Source of the DNA: Methylocystis sp. KS32
GTDB taxonomy: Bacteria; Pseudomonadota; Alphaproteobacteria; Rhizobiales; Beijerinckiaceae
NCBI GenBank assembly: GCA_002862095.1
Contig: PHSQ01000002.1
Coordinates: forward strand, 682,001-746,000
Direction of reading: 5' to 3'
DNA length: 64,000 nt
Shown: one piece after another, positions 56,678-64,000 of the stretch
How positions within the stretch are numbered: position 1 is the first letter of the stretch
How the letters are laid out: each line of letters starts with the position of its first letter
The notes under the pieces: model-generated
The model's input: the letters and a program-made list of their open reading frames with translations, nothing else
Told to the model about the DNA's origin: nothing
Databases searched by the model: none
Made by a program: the position numbers and the translations under genes

Positions 56678-57769
56678 ATGAAGGCCGATCATTCCCGCCC
56701 GCACTGGCCAGCGGTCGCCTGCGCCGTGGCGCTGCTTTCGCTATGCGAGGCGGACGCCTGCCGTGCTTTCGCGTTTCAGCCTTGCGCGCCTTGCGCTGGG
56801 GCGCCCGGCGCGATCAAGGTCAAGGACCAGCCCGCCGCGCTTCGCGTCGACATTCGCGAATGGCCGACGCCGACGCGCGGAACGCATCCGCATGATCCGC
56901 TGGCGACGCAAGACGGCGCGATCTGGTACACCGGCCAGAAGGCCAATCTGCTCGGGCGGCTCGATCCCGCGACCGGCAAGATACAGGAGTTTCCGCTAAA
57001 GACGCCGGACTCCGGCCCGCATGGCCTCGTCGTCGACAAGGCCGGAGCGATATGGTTCACCGCGCAGGCCAAGGGCTATATCGGCAAGCTCGATCCCGCG
57101 ACCGGGATAGTGCGCGAATATGTTCCAACAGGCGCGACGCGCATCGACCCTCACACGCCCATCTTCGACAGGAATGGCGTGCTGTGGTTTACCGCGCAGC
57201 AGGCCAATCTGATCGGGCGTCTCGACCCCTCGACCGGAGAGATCACGCTGCTCGCTCCGCCGACCAAGGACGCGGCGCCTTACGGCGTCGTATCGGGCGG
57301 GGACGGCGCGCTTTATGTCGCCGAATTCGGCGCCAACAAGATCGCGCGCGTCGATCCGACGACGCTGCGCATTACGGAGTTCACGCTGCCCAGCGAGGAC
57401 GCGCGGCCGCGCCGCATCGCCGCGACGGGTGACGGCTACATCTGGTACACGGATTTTACGCGCGGAAGGCTCGGGCGGCTCGATCCCCGCACCGGCGAGG
57501 TCGAAGACTGGCTCTCGCCCGGCGGCGCGCTGTCCGGCCCCTACGCCATCGCCGCGCTCGGCGACGGCATCTGGTTCGCCGAGACCGGAGAGGAGCAGAA
57601 CATGCTCGTTCGCTTCGATCCAAAGACCCAGAGCTTCGCGAAATGGCCGATCCCCTCGGGCGGCGGCGTCGTGCGCAACATGGCCGCGACGCCATCGGGG
57701 GGCCTCGCGCTCGCCTGCAGCGGCGTCGACAAGATTGGGCTGGCGACGATTACGGATGCGGGGAAGTGA
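56678..57769 (+). CDS. Exported six-bladed propeller protein, streptogramin-lyase-like
   Basis: The 363-residue product has a signal peptide and six repeats of a roughly 45-residue unit with the pattern IWYTG/IWFTAQ...GRLDPATG (for example YIGKLDPATG, LIGRLDPSTG, RLGRLDPRTG), the virginiamycin B lyase/SMP-30-like propeller. Secreted homologues in environmental bacteria are not generally antibiotic-resistance enzymes, and nothing here points to resistance. The ATG at 56678 follows GGAG; the upstream open frame is antisense to the pseudouridine synthase gene. Confidence 0.8.
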   Translation: MKADHSRPHWPAVACAVALLSLCEADACRAFAFQPCAPCAGAPGAIKVKDQPAALRVDIREWPTPTRGTHPHDPLATQDGAIWYTGQKANLLGRLDPATGKIQEFPLKTPDSGPHGLVVDKAGAIWFTAQAKGYIGKLDPATGIVREYVPTGATRIDPHTPIFDRNGVLWFTAQQANLIGRLDPSTGEITLLAPPTKDAAPYGVVSGGDGALYVAEFGANKIARVDPTTLRITEFTLPSEDARPRRIAATGDGYIWYTDFTRGRLGRLDPRTGEVEDWLSPGGALSGPYAIAALGDGIWFAETGEEQNMLVRFDPKTQSFAKWPIPSGGGVVRNMAATPSGGLALACSGVDKIGLATITDAGK

Positions 57770-58071
57770 AGAGGGCTGGTGGCGATAGGGCTGTAGATGT
57801 CGCCAGGGCTGCTCGGTGGGGGCGATTGATGCGGGGATTGGCCTGATACGAAATTCGGGTGATGCAGAATCTGCCCGAACTGTTCGCAAGGACGCATTCC
57901 CTCCCTCTTGCGGGGGGAGAAGAACGCCCAGCGCGAATGGATCAACCGGATTCGGTATCAGACCTTTGGATGGTTTGCGAATTTCGCACAAATTTTAACT
58001 TGGTAGGCGCCCTGTCTTTGCCCGAGTTCAACCTGCGCAAGCACCGCGCTGAGACCGTTCAAACAGCCCGC
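57770..58071. other. Intergenic region between convergent genes
   Basis: No gene or repeat is recognised in these 302 bases; the plus strand upstream of 57910 has no clear terminator hairpin. Both flanking genes end here. Confidence 0.5.
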
Positions 58072-59082
58072 TCACCACCTCCAAATCGCGCTGCCCCAGG
58101 TCATGCCGGCGCCGATCGCCATCATGGCGACAACGTCGCCTTTCTTCAGCTTTCCGGCCCGGTTCGCCTCATCGAGGGTTATGGGCATGGAGGCGCTTGA
58201 GGTGTTGCCGTAGCGGTCGATGTTGATCCAGCATTTTTCCAGAGGAATTCCCAAGGTCTCCATCGCGGATTCGATGATGCGCAAATTGGCCTGATGCGCG
58301 ACGACGTGAGTCACGTCCGCGACTTGCAGCCCCGCCAGCGCCAGCGCCTCCCGCACCGCCTCGGGCAGCAGGCGCGTCGCGACCTTGTAAACTTCCCGGC
58401 CCCGCATTTTAATCTTGTGGCCGTTATCGCTAAGCATCTCCTCGCTGAACGGCCGCCGGCTGCCGCCGCCATAGATGCCCAGAATTTTGGTCATGGAGCC
58501 GTCGGTGCGTAGTTTCGAGGCCAAGAGCCCGCGATAGTCTTCGTCGCTGCGGCCAAGCAATATCGCTCCCGCGGCGTCGCCAAACAGCACGCAGGTCTCG
58601 CGATTGGTCCAGTCGACCACGCGGCTCAGCGTCTCGGCTCCGATCACGAGCGCCCGCTTCACCGTTCCGTTCCGGATGAATTGATCGGCGATGACCAGAC
58701 CATAAAGCGAACCCGCGCAGGCCGCCGAAACGTCGAAGGCGAAGGCGTTAGTCGCGCCGATCTTGGCCTGAACGAAAGCGGCGCAGGAGGGCGTCGGGGT
58801 GTCGCCAGTGACCGTGCAGACGATAATGAGGTCGATCTTGTCGGCCTCGACCTTGGCGAATTCGAGAGCCCGAAGCGCCGCCGCCGCGGCTAGATCGGAC
58901 GTCGCCTCCCCTTCGGCCGCGATTCGCCGCTCCCTGATCCCCGTGCGGCTGACAATCCAAGGGCCGTTGGTCGCCACCATTTTCTCGAGGTGTTCATTCG
59001 TAAGGACCTTCGACGGCGCATAGGCGCCCGTGCCTAGAATGACGGAAGTCGGCAAATTTGGCCCCTTAAGGACATGCGCCAC
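58072..59082 (-). CDS. KAS III-type ketoacyl synthase (second FabH-like gene)
   Basis: The 336-residue protein has the KAS III catalytic triad Cys122 (SAACAGS), His263 (VAHQANLR) and Asn293 (YGNTSSAS), and the GIRERR loop. It is clearly different from the fabH at 52728 and not in a fatty acid operon. Such paralogues often use unusual primers (branched or longer acyl-CoA) or make secondary metabolites. Its role here is open. Confidence 0.88.
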   Translation of the reverse strand: MAHVLKGPNLPTSVILGTGAYAPSKVLTNEHLEKMVATNGPWIVSRTGIRERRIAAEGEATSDLAAAAALRALEFAKVEADKIDLIIVCTVTGDTPTPSCAAFVQAKIGATNAFAFDVSAACAGSLYGLVIADQFIRNGTVKRALVIGAETLSRVVDWTNRETCVLFGDAAGAILLGRSDEDYRGLLASKLRTDGSMTKILGIYGGGSRRPFSEEMLSDNGHKIKMRGREVYKVATRLLPEAVREALALAGLQVADVTHVVAHQANLRIIESAMETLGIPLEKCWINIDRYGNTSSASMPITLDEANRAGKLKKGDVVAMMAIGAGMTWGSAIWRW

Positions 59083-59416
59083 GCGAATGGGCGAAGCCGC
59101 CGGACAGCTCCAGCTAATTTCGGATCAAGGGCCTATATCGAATTTTGAGCAAATAAGCCGATTTTTTTTGTGTCTGAACAGCGCCCAGCTGGAGCGGGGC
59201 AAGCAGGTCTATGATTTATAAAGGCTATACTTGCCCGTGGAAAAACAGGTTTTCGCCCGTGGCCGGTTTGAAGCCCTCGGCGCCGGTCGGATCGGACGCA
59301 TCGGCGTCCTCGCGCGAGCCAAAGATTCGGCCTTGCCATTCGGCTCTTCCAGTCCGGCTCCCGGTCGCCTATCGCCACGATTGCAAAGCGCGCGTCGGCA
59401 TGGCAAGGCCAGTCCC

Positions 59417-60793
59417 ATGCAAGAAAAATCCAGTTCCATTCCTGGCCCGGACGCGCCTTCCTCGAATTTGGCGGCGCCACGCGTTTCCTTTGTTTCGCTC
59501 GGCTGTCCAAAGGCGCTCGTCGACAGCGAGCGCATTATTACGCGCCTGCGCGCCGAGGGATATGAATTCGCGCACAACCAAGCGGCCGCCGATGTGGTCG
59601 TGGTCAACACCTGCGGCTTTCTGGACAGCGCCAAAGAGGAATCATTGCAAGCGATCGGCGCGGCGCTCGGCCAAAACGGCAAGGTGATCGTCACCGGCTG
59701 CATGGGCGCGGAACCGGAGAGCATCGCCGAGAAGTTTCCGGGCGTGTTGGCGATCACCCGGCCTCAGGATTACGAAAGCGTGCTCGACGCCGTCCATCGC
59801 GCGGCGCCGCCGGCTCACGATCCATTCCTCGATCTGGTTCCGCCGCAGGGCGTCAAGCTAACGCCCCGCCATTACGCCTATCTCAAAATCTCGGAGGGAT
59901 GCGACAACAGTTGCTCCTTTTGCATCATTCCCCATCTGCGTGGCCCCTTGGTGTCGCGGCCCGCGGCCGAGGTCTTGCGCGAGGCTGAAAAGCTGGCGCG
60001 AGCCGGCGTCAAGGAGCTTCTCGTTATCTCCCAAGACACCAGCGCCTACGGCCGGGATCTCCGCTATGCCGAGAGCGTGTTTCGGGATCGGACGGTGCGG
60101 GCGCGTTTCTTTGACCTTGCGAGCGAACTGAGCCAACTCGGCGTCTGGGTGCGGTTGCATTACGTCTATCCCTACCCGCATGTCGACGAAGTCCTGGCGC
60201 TGATGACCGAGGGTAAGATCCTGCCCTATCTCGACATTCCTTTCCAGCACGCGGCGCCCTCCGTGCTGAAGGCGATGAAACGTCCAGCCAACGAGGAAAA
60301 GACCCTGGAGCGCATCCAGAACTGGCGGCGCCTCGTTCCAGACCTCGCCCTGCGTTCGACTTTCATCGTCGGTTTTCCGGGCGAAACCGAGGAAGATTTC
60401 GCCTATCTGCTGGAATGGCTCGACGCGGCGCAGATAGACCACGCCGGAGCCTTTAAATATGAGCCGGTCTCGGGCGCCCCCGCCAACGATCTCGGCCTTA
60501 CCCCGGTTGCGGAAGAGATCAAGGAGAGCCGCTGGAAGCGCTTCATGGAGCGACAACAGACGATCAACGCGAAGCTATTGAAGCGCAAGATCGGCAAGAG
60601 GCTGCAGGTGATCATCGACGAGGCCGGCGGCGGCGCGGCGGGCCAAAGGGCCAAAGGACGCAGCAAGGCGGACGCGCCGGAAATCGACGGCGCCGTTCAT
60701 GTCTCGTCGCGCAGACCCTTGCGCGCGGGAGACATAGTGAGCGTCAAAATCGAGGATTCCGACGCCTATGACCTCACGGGATCGGCTGCGTAG
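59417..60793 (+). CDS. rimO: Ribosomal protein uS12 methylthiotransferase
   Basis: The 458-residue radical-SAM enzyme methylthiolates an aspartate of ribosomal protein S12. Three N-terminal cysteines (30, 66, 95) bind one iron-sulphur cluster and CDNSCSFC (Cys162, 166, 169) binds the radical-SAM cluster. The C-terminal TRAM domain contains [11 protein letters not shown]. The ATG at 59417 gives the family length; the frame is open to 59231. The TAG stop lies in the TAGAGC border of an inverted repeat. Confidence 0.96.
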   Translation: MQEKSSSIPGPDAPSSNLAAPRVSFVSLGCPKALVDSERIITRLRAEGYEFAHNQAAADVVVVNTCGFLDSAKEESLQAIGAALGQNGKVIVTGCMGAEPESIAEKFPGVLAITRPQDYESVLDAVHRAAPPAHDPFLDLVPPQGVKLTPRHYAYLKISEGCDNSCSFCIIPHLRGPLVSRPAAEVLREAEKLARAGVKELLVISQDTSAYGRDLRYAESVFRDRTVRARFFDLASELSQLGVWVRLHYVYPYPHVDEVLALMTEGKILPYLDIPFQHAAPSVLKAMKRPANEEKTLERIQNWRRLVPDLALRSTFIVGFPGETEEDFAYLLEWLDAAQIDHAGAFKYEPVSGAPANDLGLTPVAEEIKESRWKRFMERQQTINAKLLKRKIGKRLQVIIDEAGGGAAGQRAKGRSKADAPEIDGAVHVSSRRPLRAGDIVSVKIEDSDAYDLTGSAA

Positions 60794-60843
60794 AGCGAAT
60801 TCCTTCCCGATCATGCGAGTCCACGCGATCGGGAAGCGCTCTA
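60791..60843 (+). repeat. Short TAGAGC-bordered inverted repeat / likely terminator of rimO
   Basis: TAGAGC (60791-60796, including the rimO stop) pairs with GCTCTA (60838-60843), and TTCCCGATC (60804-60812) pairs with GATCGGGAA (60827-60835). The border matches the large palindromic repeat family but the interior differs. No T-tract follows. Confidence 0.65.
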
Positions 60844-60980
60844 ACGCAGGTCACGCGCTCCTGGCCGTTTTTGGGAAAATCCGCTCAAAATGTTGAGGTT
60901 TGGCGAAAAAGGCGGGTTTGCGCCGCGCCTGTGAGAGATATGTTAGGCGTCGAAGCCGGCTTTCCCGAAAGGACAACCAG

Positions 60981-61253
60981 ATGACCCAGGAACAACCACC
61001 GACCGAGCAGCAAGCGCCGAAACCGCCTCAGTACCGAGTTCCCAATGGTCTCTATTACGTCGCGGCGGGCGCTATCGCTTTGTGGGTTTTCGTCACCTTC
61101 TTTTTCCGCAATCCCTACACTCAGGCGACGTCCGGAGACTACTACGACAAACACCCCTATGACGAGACGTCGACCTGGGTGCTAGTGCTGGTGATTATCC
61201 CCCTGATCGGGCTCGGCGCTTACATTTCCTGGATGCGGCGCAAGAGCAGCTAG
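60981..61253 (+). CDS. Small two-helix membrane protein
   Basis: The 90-residue product has a Gln/Pro-rich cytosolic start and two transmembrane segments (about residues 29-46 and 65-84). AAGGA seven bases upstream supports the ATG at 60981; the frame is open to 60900 without a site. The stop TAG (61251-61253) coincides with the border of the following repeat. No family recognised. Confidence 0.65.
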   Translation: MTQEQPPTEQQAPKPPQYRVPNGLYYVAAGAIALWVFVTFFFRNPYTQATSGDYYDKHPYDETSTWVLVLVIIPLIGLGAYISWMRRKSS

Positions 61254-61368
61254 AGCAAAATCCGAAAAAGTTATTAGACTTTTTCGATTAGATTTTGCTC
61301 CAGCTTTTTGAATCTGGAGCGATTTCTTAATCTACCAGACGATTCCGTCTGGTCGGAAAGCGCTTTAG
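61250..61368 (+). repeat. TAGAGC-bordered palindromic repeat, intact copy
   Basis: This 119-base copy has the same three-hairpin order and length as the one at 29733-29851; the left border CTAGAGC overlaps the preceding gene's stop, and the right border is GCTTTAG, one base changed. Confidence 0.85.
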
Positions 61369-61516
61369 TTGGCGCTTTCCGTTCGAACTATAAGAAATCT
61401 CTCAAAATCAAAATGTTGGAGCGGATTTTCGCGAAAGTATATCAACCTTTGCGAAAATTCTCTCCAAGGCATGGAGCATTGCACCGGCGGAGCGATCGCC
61501 GCAGCCGCCGTTGTTC

Positions 61517-62137
61517 TTATTTCGCGGCGGAAGACGGCGCTTTGGCCGAGCCTTCTTTGAGGTTCGCGAAGCGCACCAGAACATCCGCCCCGCCTTCGGG
61601 GGGCGCTGCCAGGCGGGCGCGGAACGCCACGGTCTCGCCCGCCTCCAGGCGCGCTTTCGGCGCGCGCGCGGTCCAGGAATATTTGCTGATCCCATTGTCC
61701 GAGCGCACAGTCAACGTAACGGGCGGAACCACGTTCGCCTCGCGCCGAATATTTGCGATCTCGCCGTCGATAGCGAGAACCTTTCGCTCGCCTTCCATGG
61801 TTATGCGCGAGCGCACGCCGCGCAACTCCAACCCCCCAAGATTCACCGGCAAGCCAATCGAGGAGTAAACCGCGGCCATCGGCGGGACGAGACTGACGAT
61901 CCTCTCCCGAAGCGCGACCAGCGCCATCGCGCCGAAAAGCGTCGCGACCACGGCCGCGATCGTGGCCATGCGATTGGGTTTTGCTGGCGTCCTTCCAGCG
62001 CGTTCGCCGCTGCGGCGACGATCGGACCAAAGTTCCTCGTATGAGGGCGACCGAGCGTATTCGCTGACCGCCTCGGCCGATATTGAACCTTTGTCGCAAG
62101 CCCTGTGGAGGATACGGTCGTTCGAATCGGCGCGCAT
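61517..62137 (-). CDS. Membrane-anchored DUF3426-like protein lacking an N-terminal zinc ribbon
   Basis: The 206-residue protein has a single transmembrane helix (about 57-75) and a periplasmic domain whose pattern (GLPVNLGGLELRGV, VLAIDGEIANIRRE, ETVAFRARLAAPPEGGADV) resembles DUF3426/FxLYD-type domains. In related genomes such proteins begin with an MJ0042 zinc ribbon and lie next to ftsE; here no cysteine pairs are found at or upstream of the start. Either the ribbon was lost or this is a divergent form. It diverges from ftsE. Confidence 0.7.
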   Translation of the reverse strand: MRADSNDRILHRACDKGSISAEAVSEYARSPSYEELWSDRRRSGERAGRTPAKPNRMATIAAVVATLFGAMALVALRERIVSLVPPMAAVYSSIGLPVNLGGLELRGVRSRITMEGERKVLAIDGEIANIRREANVVPPVTLTVRSDNGISKYSWTARAPKARLEAGETVAFRARLAAPPEGGADVLVRFANLKEGSAKAPSSAAK

Positions 62138-62408
62138 GGCGTTAAGCTGGTTTCACTGGACAAGGAGGTCATTAAGACCGATCACGGTTAACGAAGCGTG
62201 ACCGCCAGCGCTTTCGGGTTCTATCAGCGCGCCGTCGCAACTGGAAAATTTGTTAATTAAATCTATATTTTAGCTTTCTTTTCCAAGGCTGATTAAAAAC
62301 CATTGGCGCCAGCGATTCCCTAAGAGATCGACAATGGTTAATCTCGCCGCCGTACGCGTCGGGTGATTCCCCCCTCGCTGCGACAAACCGGCAGGGTGGC
62401 GGTTTTCG

Positions 62409-63089
62409 ATGCTGGAGAGTAGCCAATTGCTGAGCTTCGAGAATGTGGGCCTACGTTATGGGGTGGGCCCTGAGACGCTTCGCGACCTAACCTTTTCCAT
62501 CGCCCCCAATTCCTTCCAATTCCTCACGGGCCCCTCCGGGGCGGGAAAAACCTCGCTGCTCAAATTGTTCCTGCTTTCGCTTAGGGCGTCGCGGGGCAAA
62601 ATTACGCTGTTTGGCCGGGACTCGGCCACGCTCGACAAGGACGACATCACGCAAATCCGAAGACGCATCGGAGTGGTTTTTCAAGACTTCCGATTGCTCG
62701 ATCACTTGACCCTTTATGAGAACGTCGCTCTTCCGCTTCGCGTTCTGGAACGGGAAGAATCGAGCTACCGCGCCGAAGTGTTCGAGCTTTTGCGCTGGGT
62801 GGGCTTGTTCGAGCGCAAATACAGCCTGCCGAGCGTTCTCTCGGGAGGCGAAAAGCAGCGCACGGCGATCGCCCGCGCCTTGATCGCAAGACCCGAGGTG
62901 CTTCTCGCCGACGAGCCCACCGGCAACGTCGATCCCACGCTTGCCCGCCGTCTGTTGCGGCTCTTTGTCGAATTGCATAAATCCGGCACTTCCGTGGTGA
63001 TCGCCACGCATGATCTCAATCTCATGGATCAATTCGAAAGCGCGCGCCGCCTCGTGCTCGCGGACGGGCGCCTTCATGTTTTCGAGTGA
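62409..63089 (+). CDS. ftsE: Cell division ATP-binding protein FtsE
   Basis: The 226-residue ABC ATPase has Walker A GPSGAGKTS at 41-49, the Q-loop FQDFRLLDHLT typical of FtsE, the LSGGEKQ signature at 144-150 and Walker B LLADEP at 165-170. With FtsX it regulates peptidoglycan hydrolases at the septum. It precedes ftsX by 7 bases. Confidence 0.95.
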   Translation: MLESSQLLSFENVGLRYGVGPETLRDLTFSIAPNSFQFLTGPSGAGKTSLLKLFLLSLRASRGKITLFGRDSATLDKDDITQIRRRIGVVFQDFRLLDHLTLYENVALPLRVLEREESSYRAEVFELLRWVGLFERKYSLPSVLSGGEKQRTAIARALIARPEVLLADEPTGNVDPTLARRLLRLFVELHKSGTSVVIATHDLNLMDQFESARRLVLADGRLHVFE

Positions 63090-63096
63090 GTCTCTC

Positions 63097-64000
63097 ATGT
63101 CGCGACTTCAGCTGCGCAAGGCCTTCAGCTGGACCAATCTCGAACCGCTGGAGACGACCGACGAGGACACGCCGCCACGCGAGCAGCCGCTGGCGCCAAC
63201 GGATTCGGTCGCCGGCCGCTCCGTGGTCATCGTCATCGCCATCATGACTTTTCTCGCCGCTCTCGCCGCCGGGGCGGCGCTGCTCGTGGCGGACGCTAGC
63301 GTCGACTGGCGCAAGGACGTGTCGCGCGAGGCGAGCGTTCAGGTGCGCTCGCTGCCCGGACGCGATATCGACGCGGATGTGCGCGCTGCGGCGAAAATCG
63401 TCGAAGCGACGCCGGGCGTGCGCGAGGCGCGCATTTACACCAAAGCGGAGTCCGAGGCGCTGCTCGCGCCCTGGCTTGGCCAGGGTCTCGATCTGACGGA
63501 ACTGCCGACGCCGCGAATGATTGTGGTCAAACTCAACGCCAACAAACCAGCCGACCTAGCAAAACTGAAGGAAGACCTGGCTGCCGCCGCGCCCTTCGCG
63601 ACCCTGGACGATCACCGGCTCTGGGTTGAGCGGCTCGACGCCATGGCCCAAACCGTCGTGGGCATAGCGGCGCTCATTTTCGCCCTGATCGTCGCCGCAA
63701 TGGCGGTTGCCGTCGCCTCGGCCACGCGGGCCGCGGTCGCCACCAACCGCGAAATTGTCGAGGTTCTTCACATTGTCGGCGCGACCGACGAATTCATCGC
63801 GCGAGAATTCCAACGGCGCTTCCTCGCGCTCGGATTGCGCGGCGCTCTGATTGGCGGAGGGGCGGCGCTAGGCTTTTTCGCCCTCGCCGGATTTTTCGCG
63901 CGCCGATGGACCGCCACCCCCGGCGGCGATCAGATCGAAGCGATGTTCGGCGCGGTTTCGCTCGACGCTCGCGGCGTCGGCGTCATTCTCGCCCTTTCTC
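63097..64000 (+). CDS. ftsX: Cell division membrane protein FtsX (3' partial)
   Basis: The frame starts at an ATG (63097) 7 bases after ftsE and runs off the right edge; about 301 residues are visible. It shows the cytosolic start, the first transmembrane helix (VVIVIAIMTFLAALAAGAALL), an extracellular loop with GVREARIYTKAE, and then the ABC-type permease domain with two further helices (IAALIFALIVAAMAVAVAS) and the VLHIVGATDEFIAREF coupling segment. Expected total is about 310-330 residues. Confidence 0.93.
   Translation, partial: MSRLQLRKAFSWTNLEPLETTDEDTPPREQPLAPTDSVAGRSVVIVIAIMTFLAALAAGAALLVADASVDWRKDVSREASVQVRSLPGRDIDADVRAAAKIVEATPGVREARIYTKAESEALLAPWLGQGLDLTELPTPRMIVVKLNANKPADLAKLKEDLAAAAPFATLDDHRLWVERLDAMAQTVVGIAALIFALIVAAMAVAVASATRAAVATNREIVEVLHIVGATDEFIAREFQRRFLALGLRGALIGGGAALGFFALAGFFARRWTATPGGDQIEAMFGAVSLDARGVGVILALS

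Noticed and set aside
56678-57769. Virginiamycin (streptogramin B) resistance gene
   Set aside because: The propeller repeats match the family broadly, but exported homologues are common in environmental bacteria and catalytic residues could not be confirmed; resistance should not be inferred.
62256-62360. CtrA boxes before ftsE
   Set aside because: Several TTAA tetramers occur but none has the N7 spacing required.

Overview
The window is about 64 kb of GC-rich, densely coded alphaproteobacterial chromosome. Lineage markers are a SciP/DUF1153 cell-cycle regulator with a CtrA-like box, the pgsA-moaD-moaE and bamE / DUF177-plsX-fabH-ihfA arrangements, and a stand-alone opgD. Gene order and a dispersed palindromic repeat suggest Hyphomicrobiales, perhaps a methanotroph-related family, but this is inference; no methane or nitrogenase genes are present to confirm it.

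Layout. 1-6.7 kb: end of an unknown secreted protein, a CinA-type molybdopterin-binding protein, gpt, a di-haem cytochrome c peroxidase, acsA, tRNA-Leu and small genes. 6.8-15.8 kb: opgD, then a polysaccharide-type cluster: a minus-strand run (large GT2 glycosyltransferase, C-methyltransferase, two FkbM methyltransferases) diverging from a coiled-coil small protein and a GT4 glycosyltransferase. 15.8-23.4 kb: VanX-like peptidase, Omp25-like barrel, pyrE, L,D-transpeptidase, an LCM-like methyltransferase and a PilZ protein, separated by gene-poor stretches filled with dispersed repeats. 23.4-27 kb: a mobile-element pile-up (IS21 remnant, miniature RAYT-derived element, complete-looking IS110/IS1111-type element). 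27-35 kb: SagB-like oxidoreductase plus GST, rlpA, sciP, a YbhN-like membrane protein, a Yip1 protein, pgsA-moaD-moaE and tRNA-Cys. 35-46.6 kb: topA, a caspase-fold protein lacking both catalytic residues, glnK-amtB behind a sigma-54 promoter, rplM-rpsI, a translationally coupled operon of UbiC-like protein, 35-codon ORF, methyltransferase and MEKHLA protein, and a GT8-like protein. 46.9-64 kb: argC, a lytic transglycosylase, a frameshifted IS630, bamE, DUF177-plsX-fabH-ihfA, radA, an RluA-type synthase, a streptogramin-lyase-like propeller, a second KAS III, rimO, and ftsE-ftsX running off the end.

Most of the window is ordinary core genome: envelope lipids and cell division (plsX, fabH, pgsA, ftsEX, bamE, rlpA), nitrogen sensing (glnK-amtB), translation and chromosome maintenance (rplM, rpsI, rimO, topA, ihfA, radA). 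The most unusual items are the pseudo-caspase, a roughly 115-119 bp palindromic repeat whose TAGAGC border supplies the stop codon of neighbouring genes, the nested mobile elements with a candidate bridge RNA, and the ATGA-coupled UbiC-like/methyltransferase/MEKHLA operon.
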